A stretch of 19,496 nt of DNA. Origin: JAQUQI01 sp041650035. Its GTDB lineage: Bacteria > Omnitrophota > Gorgyraeia > JABMRG01. The DNA lies in the NCBI GenBank assembly GCA_041650035.1, contig JBAZLY010000022.1:1-19496 (forward strand), given 5' to 3'. Below are positions 6,790-13,841 of the stretch, piece after piece (position 1 is the stretch's first letter; the number at the start of each line of letters is the position of its first letter). The position numbers were made by a program, and so were the translations under genes. The notes under the pieces are model-generated. The model had not been told where the DNA came from. It searched no databases and was given only the letters and a program-made list of their open reading frames with translations.

Positions 6790-8319
6790 ATGATCATGGC
6801 AAAAAAGATAATTGAACTATTGCTTGTGCTGGTGCTATCGGCGGCCTTTGTCTATGTCGGTATTGTAAAATTGGCGTCATTTTATCATAATAAAGGTGTC
6901 AATGCCTATAAGGCCGGGGAATATAAAGATGCGTCCGATTTTTTCAAGAGATCACTGCGGATCATCTCAAACAGGGATACATACGATTATCTCGCATATG
7001 TATATGAAAAACTGGATAATCCGGGTGACGCGGCCAAGATATACCGCCGGTTGATATCGGCTGACCCGTCACGCGCGGATGCCTATATAGCTTTATCCAA
7101 TACCCTGATGTTGGGGCGTAGGTTTGCCGAGGCCCTGGATATAGCCAGACAGGCCCGCGCCCGCATCCCGGACGATCAGGATATAGAAAACCTTTATGAC
7201 AGGGCGCGGCTGAATTGCACCAATGAGCATATCAATCAAGGTATCATAGCCCGCGCGGCAGGCGAAAAAAAGGATGCCTACAACCTGCTAAATAAGGCTC
7301 TGGAGCTTGACCCCGAGTCTGTTTACGCGCATTATATTCTCGGTTATTTTTATTATATTGATAATTATTTAAAGCGCGCTGAAGACAAGATGAACGATGT
7401 TATGCGACTTGAACCGGGATACTGGCAGGCGTATAAACTCCTTGGCGACATATATTATAAAGACGGCAAATATGACATGGCAGTGAAGGCCTATAGAAGG
7501 ATATTGAGTTCTAATTATGATGATTATGTCGCTTATAATGATATCGCTATATCTTTGATGCAGATAGAGCGGTATGACCAGGCCATCATATACCTGAAAG
7601 AGGCATCGAGGCTAAATCCTGAAAATCTTGATATAATGTATAACCTGGCAAGCACATACAGGGATGTGGGGATGTATGAACAGGCTGTCATGGAATATGA
7701 TAGATTATCAAAGCGAGATGACGCTTATCCCAATATGTATAATAACCTTGCCGAGATATATAATACACGCGGCGAGAAAGGCCTGGCGATAGACGCTTAT
7801 TACAAGGAAATTGAAAATTCTGTCCACAGGCTTTCGAACGACCCTGATCCTGTGGTTGAGCAGAATATCCTGGCCAAGGCCTATAATGGCGTAGGAGAAT
7901 GTGAAAAGGCCCGCGGCATAATAATGAATGTAATCCAGTCCTCGCCTTCTTACAGGGACGCGTATATCACGCTTGCCGCTATAGAGGAAAGAGAGGGTAA
8001 CTTTGAAGCCGCTATTCAGGCCCTTTATACCGCGAAGTCATTTTCAACGTATTCAGGTTTTATAGATAAATATATCTCCGACTTGAAGAAGAGGTCCCAC
8101 TTCGTTATGGAGGCGGAAAAGGCCCAGGTTAAACCGTTTACCCCGACGCACCTTATAGTATTTAAAAGCGGTAAATTCATTGAAGGGGTTTTGCGGGGCC
8201 AGACAGACGATGAGATAAATATGTATGTGCAGGCAGGCGATACGCAGTTTAAGGTGGTTGTCAAGAAGAGCGATATTGAGCGTATTATAGACCATGGCGC
8301 AAAAGGCCCAGGAAGATAA
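6790..8319 (+). CDS. Membrane-anchored tetratricopeptide-repeat protein with a small C-terminal beta domain
   Basis: The protein has 509 residues (507 if ATG 6796 is used). A hydrophobic anchor (about residues 8-27) is followed by charged TPR units from about 34 to 430, recognisable by repeats such as GVNAYKAGEYKDASDFFKRS, ALELDPESVYAHYILGYFYY, KDGKYDMAVKAYRRIL and ASRLNPENLDIMYNLASTYR. The end (about 454-500, starting HLIVFKSGKFIEGVLRG) is a separate strand-rich module with LIVFKSGKFIEG...INMYV...FKVVVKKSDIERI. TPR arrays hold protein complexes together, so a scaffold role at the inner membrane is likely, but no partner is identifiable. It has its own promoter, and its end overlaps in coordinates only an unused upstream start of the next gene. 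Confidence 0.85.
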   Translation: MIMAKKIIELLLVLVLSAAFVYVGIVKLASFYHNKGVNAYKAGEYKDASDFFKRSLRIISNRDTYDYLAYVYEKLDNPGDAAKIYRRLISADPSRADAYIALSNTLMLGRRFAEALDIARQARARIPDDQDIENLYDRARLNCTNEHINQGIIARAAGEKKDAYNLLNKALELDPESVYAHYILGYFYYIDNYLKRAEDKMNDVMRLEPGYWQAYKLLGDIYYKDGKYDMAVKAYRRILSSNYDDYVAYNDIAISLMQIERYDQAIIYLKEASRLNPENLDIMYNLASTYRDVGMYEQAVMEYDRLSKRDDAYPNMYNNLAEIYNTRGEKGLAIDAYYKEIENSVHRLSNDPDPVVEQNILAKAYNGVGECEKARGIIMNVIQSSPSYRDAYITLAAIEEREGNFEAAIQALYTAKSFSTYSGFIDKYISDLKKRSHFVMEAEKAQVKPFTPTHLIVFKSGKFIEGVLRGQTDDEINMYVQAGDTQFKVVVKKSDIERIIDHGAKGPGR

Positions 8320-8365
8320 GACCCCTCTTTCTCTCTTTCGCGGTAAATCCTATGGAAAGGCTTGT

Positions 8366-9115
8366 ATGAAGAATATCAGACGCCAAAAAGGCCATAAAGC
8401 TGGGACAAGGGACTGGTTTGATAACTGGTCTAATGAATACGATCAAACGCTCGGCAGTATCGGTTTTCACCGTGAATTATTAGATCTCGTGGTAAGGCAT
8501 GCCGGCGCAAGGCGCGGCGATCGGGTTCTTGATATAGGCTGTGGTACAGGGCTTTTGAGCCTGCGTTTTGTAAAAAAGGGATGCCGCGTTTACGGTATAG
8601 ATAATTCCGATAAAATGCTCGATATCTTTCGTGACAAGCTCAAGCGCCTCGGCATCGAGCGTGATGTCGAGTGCAGGCATATGGACGCCGCTGCGGCGCG
8701 CTTGCCACGCGCGGGTTTTGATATCGTGGTATCGTCCGTTACCCTGCATCATCTAAAGAATAAGTCCGGCCTGATAAAGAAGGTTTATAATGCCTTAAGG
8801 CCGGGCGGGAGTTTTATCATAGGTGAGATTGACATGGACACTACAGGCAGGCACACTGATGTCCGTAGGTTGAGGCGTATACTTAATATATTAGAGCGGG
8901 AGTGGATACCTGCCTTAAAAGATGCCGGTGTCGAGGCCTTTGTCAAGATGTATGATAACGGTAAGAAGCATATATTAAATCAGGGCGAGTATTGTCTCAG
9001 TATCAGGCAATGGGCAGGGTTATGCCGCGCGGCGGGGTTTGGGGCCGTTAAGGTCAAACTATCGCCGCGTTGTGGCGTATTCGGTATTGTGATAGCGAAA
9101 AAACAACTTGATTAA
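8366..9115 (+). CDS. Class I SAM-dependent methyltransferase
   Basis: The 249-residue protein carries motif I LDIGCGTG (residues 55-62), the acidic residue of motif II in VYGIDNSDKML, a motif III/IV region GFDIVVSSVTLHH and NALRPGGSFIIGEID. It therefore binds S-adenosylmethionine and has the Methyltransf_11/25 core, like UbiE/MenG and many small-molecule methylases; the substrate is unknown. ATG 8366 is preferred because GGAAAGG (8354-8360) lies 5 bases upstream. An in-frame ATG at 8294 would overlap the TPR gene by 26 bases and add a tail of 24 residues unlike the family. Confidence 0.85.
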   Translation: MKNIRRQKGHKAGTRDWFDNWSNEYDQTLGSIGFHRELLDLVVRHAGARRGDRVLDIGCGTGLLSLRFVKKGCRVYGIDNSDKMLDIFRDKLKRLGIERDVECRHMDAAAARLPRAGFDIVVSSVTLHHLKNKSGLIKKVYNALRPGGSFIIGEIDMDTTGRHTDVRRLRRILNILEREWIPALKDAGVEAFVKMYDNGKKHILNQGEYCLSIRQWAGLCRAAGFGAVKVKLSPRCGVFGIVIAKKQLD

Positions 9116-9193
9116 AGCGTGTGCAGTTATGCCTGTCTCTACCCTGATATTGATAGAATGCCGCCCGTATTTTATACAAGAAATAATAATCGA

Positions 9194-9547
9194 ATGTCTA
9201 AGATATTGATAACAGTTGTCATGCTTGTCTGCAGTAATGTGTTTATGACCTTTGCCTGGTACGGGCATCTTAAAAACCTCCAGTCCAGGCCATGGATTGC
9301 GGCCGCTATGATAAGCTGGGGGATAGCGCTATTTGAATATCTGATACAGGTGCCCGCCAACCGCATCGGGTATCAGGCGATGAACCTGGGCCAATTAAAG
9401 ATATTACAGGAGGCTGTTACTTTGTCCGTATTCATCCCGTTCTCCATATTGTATATGAAACAGGGCATAAGGCAGGAATATGTCTGGGCGTCAATATTCA
9501 TACTGGCTGCCATATTCTGCATGTTTAAAGGCGCTCTGGCCAAATAG
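9194..9547 (+). CDS. DUF486-family small membrane protein (DMT-like)
   Basis: The 117-residue protein has four hydrophobic helices and the hallmark segments MLVCSNVFMTFAWYGHLK, ISWGIALFEYLIQVPANRIG and LKILQEAVTLSVFIPFSI of the DUF486/COG3169 family, distantly related to drug/metabolite transporters. Its function is not established. The frame is open from 9119, but family length and the hydrophobic N-terminus MSKILITVVML support ATG 9194. No clear Shine-Dalgarno precedes it. It lies between a methyltransferase and the fluoride channel. Confidence 0.82.
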   Translation: MSKILITVVMLVCSNVFMTFAWYGHLKNLQSRPWIAAAMISWGIALFEYLIQVPANRIGYQAMNLGQLKILQEAVTLSVFIPFSILYMKQGIRQEYVWASIFILAAIFCMFKGALAK

Positions 9548-9593
9548 CCTTCAGGCAGGCCTGGGCTTGTATCTGAAATGAGAGATCGCGCGC

Positions 9594-9980
9594 ATGTTTA
9601 AACTGATTGTAATAGGGCTCGGAGGGGCTATTGGGGCGGTATCACGTTATGCCGCGGCGGGGCTTGCGTATAGGTTTTCAAACGGGGTATTTCCTATAGG
9701 CACTTTCATCGTAAATATCACAGGTTCATTGCTGATTGGTTTCCTCTGGGGCATTGTTGAGCGTTTTACCGTAACGCCAAACACCAGGTTCTTTGTCTTT
9801 ATCGGTGTGTTGGGCGGATATACTACTTTTTCCACATTCAGCCTTGAGACCTTTAATCTTATCAGGGACGGGGAATATCGTATCGCTATGATGAATGTTG
9901 TACTCTCGGTGTTGTTGAGTATCGCCGCGGTATTTTTAGGATATGTCGCTTCCAAGCCAGTTATCAATCTATATAAATAA
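9594..9980 (+). CDS. crcB: FluC/CrcB fluoride ion channel
   Basis: At 128 residues it has the normal length for this four-helix inner-membrane family. Visible signatures are GGAIGAVSRY (10-19), FPIGTFIVNITGS with the pore asparagine at 41, and GGYTTFSTFS (74-83), which holds the conserved pore phenylalanines and the central Na+ site. FluC channels work as antiparallel dimers that let fluoride leave the cytoplasm. The following gene is a DUF190 protein, a frequent companion of crcB. The ribosome site is weak (GAGA region at about 9581). I looked for and did not see a fluoride (crcB-motif) riboswitch in the 46 bases upstream. Confidence 0.93.
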   Translation: MFKLIVIGLGGAIGAVSRYAAAGLAYRFSNGVFPIGTFIVNITGSLLIGFLWGIVERFTVTPNTRFFVFIGVLGGYTTFSTFSLETFNLIRDGEYRIAMMNVVLSVLLSIAAVFLGYVASKPVINLYK

Positions 9981-9993
9981 GGAGCTGGACAAA

Positions 9994-10353
9994 ATGAAAT
10001 TACCCGAAGATGGTATGCTGTTAAGGATCTTTGTGGCGGAATCGGACCAGTATAAAGGCAAGGCCTTATATGAACATATTCTTATCACCGCGAGGCAGTT
10101 AAACCTGGCGGGCGCTACAGTGCTAAGGGGGATAATGGGGTTTGACGCCAACAGCCGTATGCATTCGGCAAAGATCCTGCAGTTGTCACAAGATTTGCCT
10201 GTGGTCATTGAGATTGTGGATATACAGGAAAACCTAAATAAGATATTACCCGTTCTTGACGATATTGTAGGCGAGGGCCTTATGACACTTGAGAAGGTAA
10301 GGGTTATAAAATACAGGCATAGACAGCCCTATATCCCACCTGATACAGCTTAA
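9994..10353 (+). CDS. DUF190-family protein, companion of the fluoride channel
   Basis: The 119-residue soluble protein contains LLRIFVAESDQYKGKALYEH, LAGATVLRGIMGFDANSRMH and LPVVIEIVDIQENLNKILPV, the typical DUF190/COG1993 pattern with a ferredoxin-like, PII-like fold. Members are often encoded next to crcB and may regulate or assist fluoride export, but the mechanism is unknown. ATG 9994 is chosen because AAGGAG (9979-9984) lies 9 bases upstream, across the crcB stop; an earlier in-frame start at 9943 would overlap crcB by 38 bases. Co-transcription with crcB is very likely. Confidence 0.88.
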   Translation: MKLPEDGMLLRIFVAESDQYKGKALYEHILITARQLNLAGATVLRGIMGFDANSRMHSAKILQLSQDLPVVIEIVDIQENLNKILPVLDDIVGEGLMTLEKVRVIKYRHRQPYIPPDTA

Positions 10354-10390
10354 GGCCTTGTCTTTTGCCGGCAAACGATAGGAGCCTTGC

Positions 10391-10480
10391 TTGACGTCAT
10401 TAACAATATTGATGAAAGAGCATAAAGCGATACTGCGCGTGATAAAGGTTATGGACGCGGTTTTAAGATGTTTTTAACAA
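10391..10480 (+). pseudogene. Remnant of a hemerythrin-like (HHE) protein N-terminus
   Basis: The reading TSLTILMKEHKAILRVIKVM, followed by DAVLRCF and a stop at 10478-10480, looks like the first helix of HHE proteins, where a Met-x-Glu-His segment supplies the first iron-binding histidine. The other helices are missing. Skipping one T in the run at 10471-10475 would continue as FNNGKEGSKK and then read in frame into the transporter gene at 10512. I interpret this as a truncated relic; the family call rests on about 27 residues. Confidence 0.45.
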
Positions 10481-10511
10481 TGGCAAAGAAGGGTCTAAAA
10501 AGACAGAGCCA

Positions 10512-11780
10512 ATGAATCCGGGAACAATAGTCTTAATAGTTTTTTTATCGGTATACGCTTGTTTTGTGTTTTTGCCCGGCAAGAGGACGCTCGCGGTTTT
10601 GGCAGGCGCATTTATCCTTGTTGCGACACAGTCAATAGGCCTGCGCCAGGCCTTTTATGCCGTTAATTGGAATGTCATTGGTATATTCGTAGGGACTCTT
10701 GTTCTCGCGGATATTTTCATGGAGAGCCGTGTGCCGGCATACCTGGCAGAGATTATTGTTGATAAGGCGCAAAACACATGCTGGGCAATTCTTTTTATTT
10801 GCCTGATGACGGGAATGATCTCGGCTTTTGTAGAGAATGTCGCCACTGTGCTGATAGTGGCGCCGGTGGCGCTGGCATTGTCTAAAAAATTAAATATTAA
10901 TCCAACCAATATGATGATAAGCATAGCCATATCTAGCAATCTCCAGGGCGCAGCCACCCTTATAGGAGACCCTCCAAGTATGCTGCTGGCGGGGTTTAGT
11001 AAGATGAATTTTATGGATTTCTTTTTTTACAAAGGCAGACCAGGTATTTTTTTCGCGGTGGAGACAGCGGCCCTTGTCTCCATGTTTGTCCTGTATATTT
11101 TTTTTAGAAAAGATAAGACCAAGGCGGCGGTTATACCTGTAGAAAAGGTCAGGTCATGGTTGCCCTCTATGTTTTTATTGTGCTTAATAGCCCTGCTTGC
11201 CGTTTCATCATTTTTTGACACGGGATTTTCATACTTGGCAGGCATTATATGCGTGGTATTCGGTGTTATAGCGGCACTTTGGAAGAAATTCGCGGATAAG
11301 TCGTCAATACTTGACGGTATTAAGAGGTTTGACTGGGCCACCGCGTTATTTTTGATAGGGGTATTTATTCTTGTAGGCGCTTTATCAGCGACAGGCTGGA
11401 TTGACAGGGTAGCCGGATTTTTGTCAGGAACTATCGGAGACAATATATTTTTAGGATATACCGTTATTGTATTTGTGTCCGTGTTTATATCAGCGTTTGT
11501 TGATAATGTGCCTTTTCTGGCAGCGATGCTGCCGGTTGCCGTGTCTATGTCAGCCAAGCTTAATATAGACCCTACTATGTTTCTTTTCGGGTTGTTGATA
11601 GGCTCCAGCATAGGAGGAAATATCACGCCTATTGGCGCCTCGGCAAATATTGTTGCCTGTTCCCTGCTTAAAAAGGAAGGCTATACCGTCAGATTCTTTG
11701 ATTTTGTCCGTATCGGCCTGCCCTTTACTCTGGCCGCCGTTCTTGCGGCGTATTTGTTTATCTGGCTTGTGTGGAAATAG
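10512..11780 (+). CDS. ArsB/NhaD-type ion transporter (IT superfamily)
   Basis: The 422-residue membrane protein is built from two similar halves. One has SAFVENVATVLIVAPVALAL and the pseudo-repeat has SAFVDNVPFLAAMLPVAVSM. Each half is followed by a hairpin-loop signature: LQGAATLIGDPPSMLLAGFS in the first, GSSIGGNITPIGASANIVAC in the second. These are the marks of COG1055 (arsenite permease ArsB / Na+/H+ antiporter NhaD) and the wider citrate/SLC13 group. Sequence reading cannot separate arsenite export from Na+/H+ exchange. No ArsR, ArsC or ArsA gene is nearby, which weakly favours the Na+ role. The ribosome site is poor, and the immediate upstream DNA is a hemerythrin relic, suggesting rearrangement. 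It ends just before a strong terminator. Confidence 0.85.
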   Translation: MNPGTIVLIVFLSVYACFVFLPGKRTLAVLAGAFILVATQSIGLRQAFYAVNWNVIGIFVGTLVLADIFMESRVPAYLAEIIVDKAQNTCWAILFICLMTGMISAFVENVATVLIVAPVALALSKKLNINPTNMMISIAISSNLQGAATLIGDPPSMLLAGFSKMNFMDFFFYKGRPGIFFAVETAALVSMFVLYIFFRKDKTKAAVIPVEKVRSWLPSMFLLCLIALLAVSSFFDTGFSYLAGIICVVFGVIAALWKKFADKSSILDGIKRFDWATALFLIGVFILVGALSATGWIDRVAGFLSGTIGDNIFLGYTVIVFVSVFISAFVDNVPFLAAMLPVAVSMSAKLNIDPTMFLFGLLIGSSIGGNITPIGASANIVACSLLKKEGYTVRFFDFVRIGLPFTLAAVLAAYLFIWLVWK

Positions 11781-11792
11781 CCGTCTAATAGT

Positions 11793-11820
11793 ATACCCCC
11801 GTATTTCCGGGGTATTTTTT
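11793..11820 (+). terminator. Rho-independent terminator after the ArsB/NhaD-type gene
   Basis: ATACCCC (11793-11799) pairs with GGGGTAT (11809-11815) around a 9-base loop, followed directly by a T tract (11815-11820). It separates the G+C-richer upstream genes from the A+T-richer corA block. Confidence 0.8.
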
Positions 11821-11845
11821 AACTTAATATAGGGGGAGTATTTCT

Positions 11846-12928
11846 ATGTTTAAATTTATCAAGAAAGCATCAAAGACAGCGGGATTGGTTCCGGGCACTC
11901 TTGTGTATGTAGGAGATGAGCCAAAGGATAAGGTGAAAATTACAATCATCGATTACGCCCAAGAACGCTTTCAGAAGAGAGAAGTAAAGAGCGTTGAGGA
12001 TTGCTTCCCTTTTAAAGAATCTCCATCAGTTACTTGGATAAATATCGACGGCATATACGACACGGATGTTATAAAGAGGATTGGCGACTATTTTGAAATT
12101 CATCATCTTATCCTGGAAGACATTGTTAATACCATGCAACGTCCCAAGCTTGAAGAATTTGATAAATTTATTTTCGTAGTCCTAAAAATGCTATATTACA
12201 ATAAAGATAAAAATGAAATACAAGCCGAACAGGTAAGCCTTATACTGGCGTCAAATTGTGTTATATCTTTTCAGGAGAAGGAAGGCGACGTTTTTGATGC
12301 CTTAAGAGAGAGAATTAGAAACGGAAAGGGGAGAATAAGAAAGAGCGGTCCGGATTATCTGGCATACGCATTATTAGATTCCATAGTTGACAGCTACTTT
12401 TTGATACTCGAAAAATTAGGTGAAAAAATAGAATTAATTGAAGATGAGCTTATCGCAAATCCTACGCCTAAAAATCTGCAGGTAATTCAACGTTTAAGAA
12501 GCGATATGATATTTTTACGCAAATCAGTATGGCCGTTAAGAGAAATAATAAGTTTATTACAGAGAACGGAATCAGATCTAATTGACGCATCAACGGCAAT
12601 ATATATGAGGGATTTATATGACCACACTATTCAGATTATCGATAATATAGAATCTTTAAGAGACATGGTTTCGGGGATGCTGGATATCTATATGTCGAGT
12701 ATTAGCAACAGGATGAATGAAGTAATGAAAACACTTACTGTAATCGCCACAATATTTATCCCCATTACATTCGTAGCCGGCATATACGGTATGAACTTTA
12801 ACCCGGAAGCTTCATTTTTTAATATGCCTGAACTAAATTGGAAATTCGGGTATATTTTTGCGTGGGTTATAATGGGATTGATGGCTATGAGCATGCTTGT
12901 CTATTTTAAACGTAAGAAATGGCTATAG
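11846..12928 (+). CDS. corA: CorA-family Mg2+/Co2+ transporter
   Basis: The 360-residue protein has a large cytoplasmic N-terminal domain (typical ITWINIDG-like start, here VTWINIDGIYD, and HHLILEDIVNTMQRPKLEEF), a long helical stalk (about 210-290) and two C-terminal helices. The GMN signature is at residues 315-317 (YGMNFNPE), just after the first membrane helix. It ends with the basic cluster KRKKWL. CorA forms pentamers that admit Mg2+ or Co2+. AGGGGGAG (11831-11838) is a strong ribosome site 7 bases before ATG. Codons are clearly richer in A and T than in the genes on either side (many AAA, ATA, TTA, AAT), suggesting separate ancestry. The next gene starts 8 bp after its stop, so they form an operon. 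Confidence 0.93.
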   Translation: MFKFIKKASKTAGLVPGTLVYVGDEPKDKVKITIIDYAQERFQKREVKSVEDCFPFKESPSVTWINIDGIYDTDVIKRIGDYFEIHHLILEDIVNTMQRPKLEEFDKFIFVVLKMLYYNKDKNEIQAEQVSLILASNCVISFQEKEGDVFDALRERIRNGKGRIRKSGPDYLAYALLDSIVDSYFLILEKLGEKIELIEDELIANPTPKNLQVIQRLRSDMIFLRKSVWPLREIISLLQRTESDLIDASTAIYMRDLYDHTIQIIDNIESLRDMVSGMLDIYMSSISNRMNEVMKTLTVIATIFIPITFVAGIYGMNFNPEASFFNMPELNWKFGYIFAWVIMGLMAMSMLVYFKRKKWL

Positions 12929-12936
12929 GAGGTTAT

Positions 12937-13137
12937 ATGAAGTGGCAATGGATAGTAATTTTAGTTTTGTTGCTTTTTCTAGTTATTTTTACTGTGCAAA
13001 ACTACGAAGTTATTAAGATTCAATTTCTATTTTGGTCTTTTCAAACGAGTAGGGCCATCATAATATTTTCAACGCTATTTATAGGTATTATAATAGGATG
13101 GATAATCAATAAGGGGACACACTACTTAATTCGTTGA
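12937..13137 (+). CDS. LapA/DUF1049-domain membrane protein, C-terminus cut by the RAYT element
   Basis: The 66-residue protein has two hydrophobic helices (about 5-20 and 40-59) and the LapA/DUF1049 signature FTVQNYEVIKIQFLFWSF and IGIIIGWIIN. In the family LapA acts in the inner membrane with LapB/YciM to control LPS synthesis, but many homologues have no assigned role. AGGAGG (12927-12932) lies 4 bases before ATG 12937. Family members normally carry a charged or coiled tail after the second helix. Here the last residues KGTHYLIR and the stop (13135-13137) are encoded by the left inverted repeat and inner edge of the inserted element, so the native tail is lost. Confidence 0.8.
   Translation: MKWQWIVILVLLLFLVIFTVQNYEVIKIQFLFWSFQTSRAIIIFSTLFIGIIIGWIINKGTHYLIR
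13113..13131 (+). repeat. Left inverted repeat of the RAYT element
   Basis: GGGGACACACTACTTAATT; one mismatch to the reverse complement of the right end. It encodes the last residues of the truncated LapA-like protein. Confidence 0.8.
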
Positions 13138-13163
13138 CATACTGTATGCTAAAGTTATATAAT
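13134..13163 (+). promoter_or_regulatory. Promoter of the RAYT gene, apparently giving a leaderless mRNA
   Basis: TTGACA (13134-13139) and TATAAT (13158-13163) are both consensus, with an 18-bp spacer. The start point would be about 13170, which is the A of the preferred start codon, so the mRNA may have no leader. The -35 box overlaps the stop codon of the lapA-like gene. Confidence 0.65.
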
Positions 13164-13169
13164 TTAGCC

Positions 13170-13832
13170 ATGCCAAGAATGCCTAGAATAGTAGCACCAG
13201 ATTATCCCCACCATGTAGTTCAAAGAGGTAACAGACGCCAGCAGGTCTTTTTCCGAGATTCTGACTATGAGGACTATCTAAGATTCTTAAAAGAGTATTC
13301 CGAAAAATTTCAACTTAAAATTGTTTCGTATTGTTTGATGCCAAACCACGTCCATCTTATTGTAATTCCGCAACGTCACGATAGTTTAGCGAGCGCGATA
13401 GGAGATACGCACCAGAAATATACAAAAATGGTTAATTTACGTCAAGATTGGCGTGGTTATTTATGGCAAGGCAGGTTTAGCTCGTATGTGTTAGATGAAA
13501 GATATCTTTATACCGTATTGAAATATATCTTTTTAAATCCAGTGAAGGCGGGGATAGTTAAGAAAGCAGAGGAATATAAATGGTCGAGCTTGCGCCATCA
13601 TTTAGAGAGAGACGGTAAATATTTTTTAGATGACGATATTATAATTGATATGATAGCCGATTGGAAGACGTTGTTGTATGATGATTTAAGCGATTTGCAG
13701 ATTAAGCTATTTAGGAAGCATGAAAATACAGGTAGGCCTTTAGGTGAGATCAAGTTTATTGAAAAGCTTGAGAAACTTCTTGGAGTTAGTTTCAAGAGAA
13801 AAAAACCTGGCCCTAAAACAAAAATTAAATAG
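13170..13832 (+). CDS. REP-associated tyrosine transposase (RAYT, Y1/HUH family)
   Basis: The 220-residue protein has the standard RAYT order: MPRIVAPDYPHHVVQRGNRR at the start, the metal-binding MPNHVHLIV with His60 and His62, a helix with HQKY containing catalytic Tyr84, then WQGRFSSYVLDERYLYTVLK and YIFLNPVKAGIV. These enzymes nick and join single-stranded DNA at short palindromic repeats. The C-terminal tail is basic (KRKKPGPKTKIK), probably for DNA binding. Its stop codon lies inside the right inverted repeat. I chose ATG 13170 because the conserved part starts there; ATG 13179 is an alternative, and no Shine-Dalgarno is present for either. The gene appears intact. Confidence 0.9.
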   Translation: MPRMPRIVAPDYPHHVVQRGNRRQQVFFRDSDYEDYLRFLKEYSEKFQLKIVSYCLMPNHVHLIVIPQRHDSLASAIGDTHQKYTKMVNLRQDWRGYLWQGRFSSYVLDERYLYTVLKYIFLNPVKAGIVKKAEEYKWSSLRHHLERDGKYFLDDDIIIDMIADWKTLLYDDLSDLQIKLFRKHENTGRPLGEIKFIEKLEKLLGVSFKRKKPGPKTKIK

Positions 13833-13841
13833 TGTGTCCCC
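13823..13841 (+). repeat. Right inverted repeat of the RAYT element
   Basis: AATTAAATAGTGTGTCCCC; reverse complement of the left end with one mismatch. It contains the transposase stop codon (13830-13832). Confidence 0.8.

Larger units (their letters stand above)
13113..13841 (+). mobile_element. RAYT transposase element bounded by inverted repeats
   Basis: The ends GGGGACACACTACTTAATT (13113-13131) and AATTAAATAGTGTGTCCCC (13823-13841) match as inverted repeats at 18 of 19 positions, with 12 outer bases perfect. Between them lie a promoter and one Y1-transposase gene. The outer edges show no obvious target duplication, as expected for HUH single-strand transposition. The left end lies within the lapA-like frame. 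Confidence 0.78.

Noticed and set aside
8294..8365. Longer N-terminus of the first methyltransferase
   Set aside because: It overlaps the TPR gene, is unlike the family, and the start at 8366 has GGAAAGG upstream.
9548..9593. Possible fluoride riboswitch before crcB
   Set aside because: The gap is only 46 bp and lacks the conserved aptamer blocks; the small CAGGC/GCCTG palindrome has a 2-base loop and is not meaningful.
10471..10475. Functional hemerythrin-transporter fusion through slippage on the T run
   Set aside because: Only the first HHE helix is present and the run is just five bases; a relic is the simpler reading.
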